Shown piece by piece: positions 42,647-53,520 of a stretch of DNA of 64,000 bases. Where the stretch lies: positions 17,982,793 to 18,046,792 of the forward strand of contig NC_086357.1 in the NCBI RefSeq assembly GCF_036324505.1, written 5' to 3'. How positions within the stretch are numbered: position 1 is the first letter of the stretch; every line of letters begins with the position of its first letter. A program made the translations under genes and the position numbers. The notes beneath the pieces were generated by a model. The model was given only the letters and a program-made list of their open reading frames with translations, did not search any database and was not told the origin of the DNA. Source of the DNA: Eleginops maclovinus. Its lineage: Eukaryota; Chordata; Actinopteri; Perciformes; Eleginopidae.

Positions 42647-45600
42647 CCCTGGTTACAAATTATTGTTGTCCTAAACACTGATCCCTTTTGTTTTTTAAGT
42701 TTTAGTAATCTTCCATTCCATAACAACACATTTTACTTTACATTATTGACATTATTGACAATGTAATTACATTTTGTGGTGTAAGTCTTTACAGCACTAA
42801 GTTTTATTGCATCTATGTCAACAAATACGCCATGGTATACAATATGCTATTGGCTTGCCAATTAATCAAGGAAAAATCCATAAGCTTTCTAAAAGTTGTA
42901 ATATGTATTCTCTGCTTCGGTCTACTTACTGAAAATAAGTGTCATATTCATATAGCATATTCATGGTACATGGTAGTATAACAGTATCTCGGCAGCTATA
43001 TGAACCCATGACACATTCTTTTAAATATTTAAGCCCGACTGCAAAATAACTGTTGACCATTGATGTGTATGCTGGACTGGAAGTGCTAATCAGGGATGGG
43101 ATGGATTTATGGCTTCATCAGTTTGTGTTTGAACAGCAGAGATCAACAGTGACAGAGTAGGGGAGTAGAAACTGATAGGGGTCTCACAAAGACTGAACAC
43201 AATTCTTCCCATTTTAATAACACAAATAAATCAGGTGAAAGATTAAACCTAAAACAATAAAATTGTGAATATTAATGAGACAGGCTGAGTTACAAATCAT
43301 GACAGTGTTCATGTGATTTCTTTTTGCCAAAATTATTTACAGCACCTGTTGACACTATTTGGACATTTTTGCATACGTGTTTGGTTCCACTGGATATCCC
43401 ATCTTTGTTCTCTGATGATTGAGATAACACGATTTACATTTCCTTCAAATTCATCCCCATTGCCTTTCATTGGGAGCATGCACCAACATCACATACCAGC
43501 CATTATGCCATAATGGATAATCGCCTGAGGATAGACAGACCAACCTTTTTCCCCAGCAGCACAGTAATTGTGTTTAGAGACAAGGATGCTACTTGATCTT
43601 CTCTGCAGCCAGCACACAACCCTTTGACTCTTCATGGTTGTTTACCTCACCTTCCTCACACAGAACTCAGCAACATTGTCTGACCCAGTTTCCTCAGCAA
43701 AGTCTGTGAACAAAGACCTTGTCCATACATCTAAAGTATACATTAAAAGCTTGCGCAAAATTAAGTAGAAGCATACATCACTAACCTGATTAATTCAGTT
43801 AAAGCCATGCCTCCACTCCTCCATGAGAGGCCCTTAAGGAGCTATTATGCAATTTAGAGAAAACACTCATTAATCTCTAGCATAATGGTCTATAGAGGAA
43901 GACCAATACCTCTAAAGACATCCTTCAAGGCCCTAGTGCAACGATAGAGAAGTTTTGTGATGTATTACCGTTAAATGAATCTCCCTCTTGGTAACAATAA
44001 GATGAGTGCTTTGCTGCTGAAAGACATGAAACTCTATGAATAATTGAAACAGTGCAAGCTCATGCCTCTGGATTGAGATAAATAAACCTTTTTTTAAAAA
44101 ACACTTAGTTGTTGAATTATTATGAGAGACACTTCTGCATTACCAAAAACAAGAAGGGTGCACCTCACCAGCATGCTTCAATCTGTAGTCATTAAGATGC
44201 ATTTTGTGCTTTAAACTGTGACAATTTGTTCTTATTTATAGAACCTTTGCACACACTCTGCAGTGAGCTTTATGTCTATAATTTATATTAATATACCAAT
44301 ATAGCACAATATGTGTGCTACAAAAGTGCTTCTCTGCGTGCTTTCATACATCCTCAGTCTGTTGAGCTTAACGGTGATAACTAATAGGAGGATAAAGCCT
44401 TTAATGCGCCAACTAGAATTTATCAGTTGCAGACAGTGCCCTTACTCAGCAATGAAATGACTACATGGTGCAGAGCCAAGACACCCAGCCAAGTGATTTA
44501 TACATTTCAAGATCAATTCAATTAAGGCCTCAAAAATTATTCAAAGATTGAATCTATACCGCGATTAAAGGCATTTTACCTTTTATTTATGAAGGGTATA
44601 TTCAATAAGCACTTCAGGTTCAACACAGTTCGGACTGCAAGAAGATTACACATGTGAGCTACTGCATAGCTTTAATAATTATCCTGGAATCAAGTTTTAA
44701 AAATATTAGAGCTTTTTTTAATCTAAAAATGAACTATTAACTTGTATGTAAGATTGCTACTCCAACATAGCCAGACACTTCATGAGTTTTTACCATTTAA
44801 CTGCATAATAGCTTTCACTTTAAAACTCTGAAGAAGTTTGTGAACACTTATGAGAAGATCACCACACTCACGGCAAAATGCTGAGGCGTAAGCAGGTCAA
44901 AATATCAAAACAGAATAAAGCCTCTGCAATGGTTGGATGATGCTCAATTAAAAGTGTAAGTTAGCATGTTGATAGTTAGGGATATTTTGAGAAGACAAAA
45001 GGATTGCATTGTCTTTTTATGATGCTGCAACACAAACATTTCCCAAATTGGAATCAATAAAGTACTGTACTTCTTATCTTATCTTATCTTAAATATGTTT
45101 TTGTGAATTAACTGGACCCTTTCTGAACCAAAATAATTATTTGTAATCATGAAAATATCAAATAAACACAAAAATAAAATGGTGGATCATCATAAAAGTA
45201 TAAATGATTGTTTGTTTTGAGTACAATGCAATCATTCCGAGTGCAGTACTTGCTGATGCTCCTTTGGGTATGTCTCTCTGTTCAACAACATATTGTATAA
45301 TATATGATGGAATGATACGATCAATATATTTATATGAGTTGCACTATTAAAAAGAAACAGCCAGAAACCATAACCTCATGCATCACAACTCTAGCCAAAT
45401 GTATGTATGCAAGGATTAATGATCTTAACAGTACTTCATACCCCATTGTTCAATTTATTGGCCCATGGGAAACACATTGCACAAGGTCAACAAACATTAG
45501 AAGCTTACACATGCTTTAAAATGGCAGGTTTTAACAAGATTCACAGTGTACAAACATGAAAATGGTGATATGAATCTCATACGATGCACCAGGGTCTCCA

Positions 45601-48600
45601 AATTCCTCAGTTTTTTAAAAAACGTTTTTTTTTTGGCTCAGCCTAACCAGAGTTCTTTGAGGAGGAACACTACTCCTGCCCCTCCACTTGTTGAGATGTA
45701 TGAATATTTAATAAGAAAACATGCTTCAGCAGCCACAATTCCCAACACATGTTAATATCCTTTAATGGAATTACATCATCGCACCACCTCATACTGTAAG
45801 CCAAGAACACTGCTACAACATGAATCAAAAGTGCATGATGAACTGATTCAATTCAAGTAGAAGTCAAACACATAAAACACAAAAAAGACACTTTAATCGG
45901 TAGGCAGTGTTTTCTCCTCCTCAATGTGGTTCATACACTTTACACTTGAGGGAAAAAGAATACAAAAGGTTGCGAAATGAACAGACTTCCTCATCTGAAT
46001 ACAGTGTGAAAGGATCAAGAGCGCTGATAGAAACGTTATCCATGTGAAGTGCGATAACCCTCATCTGAGAATCTGTTCTCAGAGTTAGGAGAAACTTATT
46101 GTTGAACATTCAAACGCAGAGGCCCAAAGTGAACAACAGATAAGAAAATGGACATGGCTTAACCTGTTTCCATTGTTCTGTGTGCAGACGTGACACCATC
46201 ATATGCTCTGTAGAGATACTTTAGAGATCATTTGATTGTTAAACCTGCCAGGTCAGCACAAAAGTACAGCAAAGCGCCATCATGTCTGTATGAGTCATTT
46301 ACTCCACAAGTGACAATATCAAATTACAGGAATTAGAAGCTTTTTAGTGTTCCTACCACACTTCGGGTTGATAGAGGCTAATATTAGTACATATAAACAT
46401 ATAGTTATATATGTTACAGAGACAGTCAAAAACAATATTCTGGCAGATTTATTTTCAAAGGGTCATAAAGTATCGTGCATTGTGATGCAGGATTTCCGAA
46501 GAAGTTGAGGAAAACCTTGTTTCCTTTGGTGCGTAAAAATGATAAAATACATACAAATTGAGCTTAATTTAAAAATATCAAGTGATGATGAACAATTTTA
46601 CTTGTATTGAAATCTCAAGTTTGAGAAAATCACAAAAGCACTTTCATAAATTGGTGACATGAGTGAATTATGTAATTGAAGGCTCTATTCAATGCTAATG
46701 CAGAACTTTGATTGCGTACTTGCGATCCAAAATGACCACTTCCTACCGCAAATTATCATCATCCAAGCACCTTGTCAAACCTTCAAACTCAGCACAATTG
46801 AAGCTTGAGAATTAAATGCAGATGAGTGTTTCTAGCAGATAGAAAATGTAATCATGACACATCTTAGTGAGGATATTTTTAGTCATCTAAAATTCGCCCG
46901 AGCACGGTTCAATAAACTAGAGGTTGCATTATCATATCCCTGAGTATCTCTGCTGCACTACAGAAACACAGAACGCTCTCCTTCCTTTACTGTGTCCATG
47001 GTGGTGTAATGTTTTCAATTTAGAAGTAATGACTTTTCATTCTGCCATTCTCCTTTCCACTGCAGGGTTTGGCTGTAACACCATGGAAAATCAACAATGT
47101 GTAGGCCAGCTAACCTCAAGGGGAAATTACTTTGTGTACATGTTCTTTATTTATCAAAGACCAGGATGCTTCAAGGTTTCCTGGACAGAGAACCGAGATA
47201 ATTACATGACGCAGATTCACAATGAAGCTAATTGAGTTGTCGTAAACCCATATCCCACTGTAACCTGCGAACAAATGTACTCATTGTTTGAAATGCCTGA
47301 CTTAAAGCCCAGATCTTTCTGTTAAAGTGATTATTTAACTGTTGCAACAGATGAACATATGCATGGAATAAATACTCATCATGCAGATCCACAACCTTAT
47401 TGAAGCAATCATAAGAATGATCAATCATGTTAGTGTAATAGCACTTGAAACGGATTACTTGTTGAGGAACATATTACAGATTTCTGCACATTCATAGCTA
47501 GCAATGAGCTTCAGAAAAATCCTGAATATTGCCTAATGATGTACGTACTGTATTTCGGTGCAATATAGTCCAAGATACAAATGCTTTGATTTCATCTATG
47601 TTTTTGCTTCCCCTCACCAGGCGACATTAATATTTCAAGTTGATCAGATTCATCTAAGACTAATTCTATATCTTTTTTTTACATGAGTTTCACAGAAAAG
47701 TGTTTCCTATAGTGTCATTATCACTGAGCTTGTATGTACTCTCACATTCAAGAGGCAAAGGCAAGACTTGGCAAAGCAGAATACAAACATATCTAATCTT
47801 GTTGGTTGATGCGTGAGAAGGCAGAGTTGTGTAAGTGTGACAAAGTGTCCCCATAACCTGAAGGTTACCACGAAAGAAAAAATGTGTCCATCCTTGAGAT
47901 GTCTTTGCCCAAGATGCTGGACCTCTATGAATATATTTACAGCGCTATACATGACAACGTAGCCAAAAAAGATCACATTTAAATGACTGTAAAGGAATTG
48001 ATTGCCATTGCCTGCCAACAGCACTCAAACTTGGTAAATTGGCTCTAAGAACAAAGCACCTTATTAAAAAGTATCTTAATTTTATCTCAGGCCTCTGGTG
48101 ATTTCCACTGATCACATCAAAGGAAAATTAACATTTACTTATATTGAGAGGTAGCTTTAGGTGAACACAGTTTGGTTGATAACAAAACATAGGTGTGGAA
48201 CAACAAATTCAACATTTCAAGGACTTTACCAACACAGAATTACAAGCATGAATTATTGTATCTGGGTAAGTAAAGCATATCTTTGTAGCTTCAGCCCTCG
48301 TATACAGGAGTTACAAGCATGCTAAAATAGCTTTTCACGTTTTAGTTGTTTTATGCTGTGTGTTATTTGGACACGGCTTTCTTAATTTCATTATTTCCCT
48401 GCTTATTAGACTTGTAAAGTATAATGCCACCCTGCCACCCATAATCTCATAATGCTGAAAACACAAATTTACAGTTCTTTGCCTCATACAATCGGTTCAA
48501 ACGAGTGGCCATGAAGCTTTTCTGAAAAGAACATTGCTGAGAAAATACATGTAATTGAACAAAAAACCTACTAATGCATTCAATCTTCAAATGTAATTTT

Positions 48601-49312
48601 CTTGGCTGCTAGCCGAGGAAAACAACATACATTATACTATACAATTTACAAATGATACCCAGCAGGTCGCATCATTCGGCGTAGAAGTCACTAAATATAA
48701 CACCAGACACTTATAAATAATCTGACAATCAACAATCGACTCCAGTTTAGGATTTGTATTTTTTTCAGAACAACCTCCATGACTACATTTAATGTAAGAT
48801 ATGGCAGTCCTATTTACATCTTAATATATACAAATGTACAGTTTCTATCTTAATAGATTAGACATACGGAAAATTCCTTAGTCCTTAGCTGGTTTATGGC
48901 TTCAATTTGTTGAAAGCAATATGCAGGAGCACGAAATGGATCACTTCCATATAAGTCCACCCATATCTTGGTCTTGAGCCTGGGAGATGCTGTTGTCAAA
49001 ACAGAAAACCTACAAACAGGGAGTTCCTGGCAGCTGAGCTGCAGCCAAATGTAACATGTGATAAGGTCATGCATCCACATGCTGGTTAGGTGACTTTGAT
49101 TAGAATGGGTTTTAGCAAAGTAAAGCACCCCGAGCAGACTTGGCTTGTTCTTATTAAGGCTGCAACTGAGGCCACTGTACAACATCCTTCTGGCCAGAAC
49201 AGGGAGAGACCATTTGGGAACATGATTCAAGGACAGATCCATGAAAATCGTGTTTCCATATTCTTATCCATCCTATATGTCTAGACTGAGAGCGACAACA
49301 AAGAAATCCCTG
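42647..49312. other. gene-poor stretch downstream of ptger3
   Basis: No exon supported with confidence. A retroposon tail at 45020-45095 is listed separately. The last few hundred bases (about 48850-49312) probably hold the ptger3 3' UTR on the minus strand. No clean AATAAA was found close to the stop, so the transcript end was not placed. A TTTGTAG acceptor-like site precedes an open frame at about 48857-49009 (minus), but no matching donor makes a convincing alternative tail. Confidence 0.4.
45020..45095 (+). mobile_element. retroposon 3' tail with (TTATC)n
   Basis: TTTCCCAAATTGGAATCAAT then AAAGTACTGTACTTC leads into TTATC pentamers (about 45076-45092). A short stem, AATAAAGTA and a tandem pentamer are the usual 3' end of fish CR1/L2-type elements and dependent SINEs. 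Only the last part is present. Confidence 0.5.
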
Positions 49313-50076
49313 TCAAATGTTGACATCCTTGCTACCTTGTGGTTTATCAAGGTTTTTGCTTTCTTGCTGGTGCTGCTTGTTGAGGGCATCCAATGCCGTC
49401 TGGGTCTCCTTTGGTTCCTCTACGGAGCAGTTGGACACTGCATTAGCCACTAAGCAGAACTTGCGGAGGAGGATCTCTCTGAGGAGCAGATAGACCCAAG
49501 GGTCAAGGATCTGGTTGAGGGAGGCCAAGCGGATTGCAGTGAGGAAAAAGTTACAGTCTAACTGGATGTCCTTGCTAGAGCTGTGACTGGAGGTCACTTT
49601 TGTGGAGTTGCACTCGTGGGATGATACCTGGTTGGAGATCATCCTCAGCATCAGCACCTGAAAGGGAAGGCAGGCGCATGTTGTTTGTACCAATAGAGGA
49701 TGAGAAGGACAAATTGTGCTCTTTACTCAAAATGTAACATTGACAAAGCCTTTCAGATGATCATGTTATATTATATGCACAATTGATCGCTTAAATAATA
49801 CCTATTATATATTCAATGTCACAAATCTCACGACAGCTGTGAGCAGCTATACTGTATCAAACTAGGAGAGAAGCATGATTTTCACGCTCTAGGTGCTCAG
49901 CTCTGCCATCACTGTGGCTTCTAATAATATCCTACTATTAAACATGTGCCTGAAAATGCATGACCTCATAGCAGACTGAGCAGACCCCCAAACAGGACTT
50001 GGTTAAGTGGATTGCCCCTTAATGGAACATGTCATTTCAAAGGATCATACATGACAGAATTTAGAGTGGCAGTTGT

Positions 50077-50175
<99 letters not shown>

Positions 50176-51367
50176 AAGAGAAGAGTAAAATAGTGTGAGA
50201 TAGTGAATAAATGATTAAGAAAAATATAAGTGTGTGCAGCGTTTGCTTTTGCTTTCTGCCCAAACATCTCCCCATATAAAGATCTGCAAGTGACAACAAA
50301 ATTATTTGAGCAGTGAATAAAGACACTGGCCAATTAACAATACAAAGTACAAAAGCTTTTACTGTATCAAACTCTGAAAGGAAACAAGCATTTTTGTAAA
50401 ATAGCCTATACTGTATGTTAAATCTTTCTTATAACCTCAATTACATTGGGCCATAAGAACTATTGAAAGTATGCTGTAAGAAATGTAAAGGCTGCAGTCG
50501 CCTATAAAAACATACCAGCAGTGGAGACCAGCATATAAGCAGGACGCACATAATCCCTAACAGTTGAACGACGGTCTCCGTGGTGAGCCGTTCCCACTGC
50601 TTTGAAGACTGAGAGGTGCCAGACTTTGTTTTACACCGGATAATTAAGCCACGGATTGTCACTACATTGCAGGAAAGTGTAACAAGCAGAGAGAAAATCC
50701 CAAGTACAGCAAAAGTGATGGCGAAAAACATATTGCCCGGGACTTCCCTGTCCCCCGTGCTGATAAAGCACCAGGTGCCCGGCCACTGGCGTGTATATTC
50801 CCCGACCCCTGCTATGGGTAGCAGCGCAAAGAGCAACACAAGACACCAGATGACCGCCAAAGTCTGCTTTGTCACACTTGTCTTCATGTGATTGGAGTAC
50901 CAGTGGGGATTTGTTATCGCCATAGCCCTTTCAATTGCCATGGCGCTGGCCAAGAAGAGAGAGCACAGGCCAAAAGTTGTCATGCACACACCGAAAAAAC
51001 CGCATAATTTGCCCGATGAGTCGATGCGCTCCCACTTCAGGTCAGCTCTGTAAACTGATATCACTATTGGACTTGTCAAAAGTTGTCCAAACAAGTCAGT
51101 TAACGCCAGTGATCCAATGCAAAGCAAGAAAGACTGTTTCCTTTTATTTTCCTTCTTTTTGTATGAAACATACACCAGAATAAGAGCTAATGTGTTGCCC
51201 ACCATGCCAGTGATCATCATGGTTATAGGGAAACCAACTGATACAGATCCACAACTGGAATTTTTGGTGACATTGCTTTCACGCAATGACCTGGAGACGT
51301 TGAAGTCCAGCATCCCTCCAACAATGTTTGTCAACCCCCCTAGAGAATCACAGCCGACCATAGACAT
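49313..51367 (-). CDS. ptger3: prostaglandin E receptor EP3 (2 coding exons)
   Basis: A seven-helix prostanoid GPCR. EP3 binds PGE2 at the plasma membrane and mainly lowers cAMP through Gi. Exon 1 is 50516-51367 and exon 2 is 49313-49657, joined GT-AG in phase 0 after a Leu-Leu at the end of helix 6, the conserved intron position of prostanoid receptors. The product is 398 residues. Visible features: N-glycosylation sites N23, N32 and N36; ERA at 146-148 in place of DRY; the family signature [10 protein letters not shown] at 194-203 in loop 2, with C122-C200 as the expected disulfide; R327 in helix 7 (the ligand-carboxylate Arg) and DPWVY at 336-340. The ATG at 51367 is the first in frame; the open frame extends upstream to 51532 but without an ATG. 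Exon 2 reads on through helix 8 to a stop, giving a tail of about 45 hydrophilic residues. Adjacency to zranb2 supports EP3 over other EP receptors. Confidence 0.95.
50078..50174 (+). repeat. (GT)n microsatellite in the ptger3 intron
   Basis: About 97 bp of GT units inside the single coding intron (49658-50515). On the transcribed strand it is (CA)n, lying about 340 nt from the donor. Length variation here could affect splicing, but that is inference. Confidence 0.95.
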
Positions 51368-51423
51368 CGTTTCGGAAAGGGTATGTCTGAACGCAGCAGA
51401 TAAAACAGGTACGTCTCCGGCAT
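51340..51423 (-). CDS. overlapping upstream ORF in the ptger3 leader
   Basis: An ATG at 51423 (A at -3, C at +4) opens a 27-codon frame that is out of frame with EP3. It passes over the EP3 ATG (51367) and stops at TAG 51340-51342. If the transcript starts upstream of 51423, as the TATA-like box suggests, ribosomes would meet this ATG first, and it would be expected to reduce EP3 initiation. The peptide itself shows no known motif. The reading is direct; translation is inferred. Confidence 0.45.
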   Translation of the reverse strand: MPETYLFYLLRSDIPFPKRCLWSAVIL

Positions 51424-51602
51424 CCTCTTGAGCTCCAGCTGAATGCAGTGCGTAAAAGTGCGTCGGCTCCTTTTTACGCGCTGGAGGCGGGACTACCCAA
51501 AAAAGCAAACAGAAGCACAGTCTAAAATACACTTACTAATCTTTACAGCACTCTTCTGAAAACCTTGCTGGATATCTGGGAAGGTGATATCCTTAAACGT
51601 TC

Positions 51603-51610
51603 TATTTATA
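51603..51610 (-). promoter_or_regulatory. candidate TATA box of ptger3
   Basis: TATAAATA on the minus strand, followed by GA. A start about 30 bp downstream would fall near 51575 and give a leader of roughly 200 nt before the EP3 ATG. No other core element was checked, so this is a candidate only. Confidence 0.4.
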
Positions 51611-52019
51611 AGTAGGCTACAGGCACTTTAGGTACAACCCTATCGTTGCTCGACCCAGTCATGATGCTGGAGATGATCACATCCGGCGGTGAGCATAAGG
51701 GAAGACGTGTCTAATGAGATATTGGAAAAACAAACCTGCTCTGTGCGTAAGAGAGAAATTGAACTAAAACATCACCCTTAATCAATTAAAACACATGTAT
51801 TAAATCATAAGGCTACTTCCGGTTGGTGATCATGGGGAAATGTCCATTAAGCCATAAAAAGGTAGGTTATGGATGGTTTCCCATACTAATAACCTATTTT
51901 CTCTGTGAATTTGGATTAATGCATGAACACATTTCAATAAAAGTACCCAAATGATACACAAACAGTACGTGCAATGTTGTTGCTTTCACAGTACCACTGT
52001 CAGCAGCTTCTAATAGTTA

Positions 52020-52150
52020 TCAGAATCCCTTTATTCGTCCCACAGAGAGGAAATGCTCATTTGTTACAGCAACAAAGAGCCACAGACAGCTTAATGTTAT
52101 AAAAAGATTCAAAATATATATATAAAAAATGACACAATTTTACAGAGACC
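52020..52150 (-). mobile_element. short non-LTR retroposon 3' end, minus strand
   Basis: TCAGAATCCCTTTATTCGTC and CCACAGAGAGGAAATG, then ACAGCAACAAAGAGCCACAG and GACAGCTT, align block by block with 21748-21870. Same family and orientation, and similarly truncated. Confidence 0.6.
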
Positions 52151-52295
52151 TACAACCTACGAGCACTTGTTTGTAACTCAGTTTGAATGCAACCTAGGAC
52201 ATGTATCAGAGACCGATACTGGGCATCCATTTACCACTTCAGTAACACCAATGTACTATCCCCTCCATTAAACTCGGGGCAATAAGAGCAGCAGA

Positions 52296-52309
52296 GTGCC
52301 ACCTGTTGA
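52296..52309 (-). promoter_or_regulatory. CTCF-like motif
   Basis: On the minus strand TCAACAGGTGGCAC matches the CTCF core consensus (CCASYAGRKGGCRS) at 12 of 14 positions. It lies between the two genes, about 0.7 kb upstream of ptger3. A motif match only. Confidence 0.25.
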
Positions 52310-53284
52310 CCACAATAAGAACGACAACACAAGTCTAGAGCCCGTTCTGTATTCAACTTCTCAGAAGTTTCTATTCATTTAATACCTTATAATAAAAGAA
52401 GAGCTAGTTTTTATGAGCTGTTACACATGTTTAAACACTAGAACCATTGTCTCAATTCCTCCCTTATTTTCCTCATGATTTTTGTTTTGTGTAAAATAAC
52501 AAAACATCATTAGCTTTCAAAAGACTCCATAGCTACACACTAACCTTTGCTGGTAGTGATACTGTGATTATTTATACACATCTGCCAAAATAAGCACATA
52601 TTATAGATATTTCTGGACTCCCCAGCCTAATCTTGGCTGAATCAAACGCAACAACAAATTAACAGTCGACAGGATTTTATTTACACGTGTACATTTGAGT
52701 TGTTTCACTGTTAAAGACTGTATTGCCACTTTCTACCATGAATCAGGATATACTGTATGGTGTTTGTTATTCTGGAAGTACTTATCTTAAGTACGTATAT
52801 TAATCATAATTAATTCAAAATTACTTGAATGTATCAGTTATGTGTCCCAGGTGACACATGAAAAGGTATAACTTTAAATGGTAACGGGTGACAATTGTGA
52901 AAAAAAAGAAAACACTAAATACCTAAAACAAAGAATGTGGAATTTACAGCCATTTAGTTAAAACACGCAATATCAAAAAGTAAAATACTTACCTTGACAG
53001 AAAGCAAAAAAAATGGTATTAATCAAATAAAACAAAAACGGCCAAAATTAATTGCTATATCTCATAACAAATTGGTGCTTCAGTTCTTGACATTTTATAA
53101 AAAAAATAAAATAAAAAGTACCACTGATATATTTTTAGGGCCACGGAAATAATCAAAAATGATCACTTAAATTTCCCCATAGAGGAGTGGAATAAAAATA
53201 TACTGCTACAAAGATATGCATTTGTAAATGGCCTACAGCCTTTTTACAGTTAATCTGATTTTAATACGGGACTAAACATTTATG

Positions 53285-53290
53285 TTTATT
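53285..53290 (-). terminator. candidate zranb2 poly(A) signal
   Basis: AATAAA on the minus strand, about 230 nt after the zranb2 stop codon. It would give a short 3' UTR ending near 53265. Other, more distal signals cannot be excluded. Confidence 0.4.
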
Positions 53291-53520
53291 GGACACCTGC
53301 AGTTACAGACACAGATTGGGGTGTAGGCGGTTTTGAAAAAAGGATGATGTGCAACAGCAGAGGGAGTCATGTTGACACTTTCTTTTTGAGGAAAATAAGA
53401 CTTTTTTTGTATGAAAATGGACAGCATACGGAAAATATGTGGGTTGTTTTGCTTCCAACACAACATGCACTTTTTCTACTAAGGCTGCTTTTTTTCCCCC
53501 TTGTTTTTAAGGCGTTAAAG

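Larger units (their letters stand above)
51640..53264. other. spacer between ptger3 and zranb2
   Basis: Between the ptger3 promoter and the zranb2 3' end. It holds a retroposon tail (52020-52150) and a CTCF-like match (52296-52309). The rest is AT-rich without supported exons. Confidence 0.55.

Noticed and set aside
46924..47235. 103-codon plus-strand frame with several Cys residues
   Set aside because: No domain, no splice context and no conservation evidence available; treated as random.
48850..49009. Open minus-strand frame after a TTTGTAG acceptor, considered as an alternative EP3 tail exon
   Set aside because: No suitable donor in exon 2 at the expected place and no similarity to known EP3 tails. 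May simply be 3' UTR.
51368..51532. N-terminal extension of EP3 beginning at 51532
   Set aside because: The codon at 51530-51532 reads GTG, not ATG, and no in-frame ATG occurs before 51367. Treated as leader sequence.
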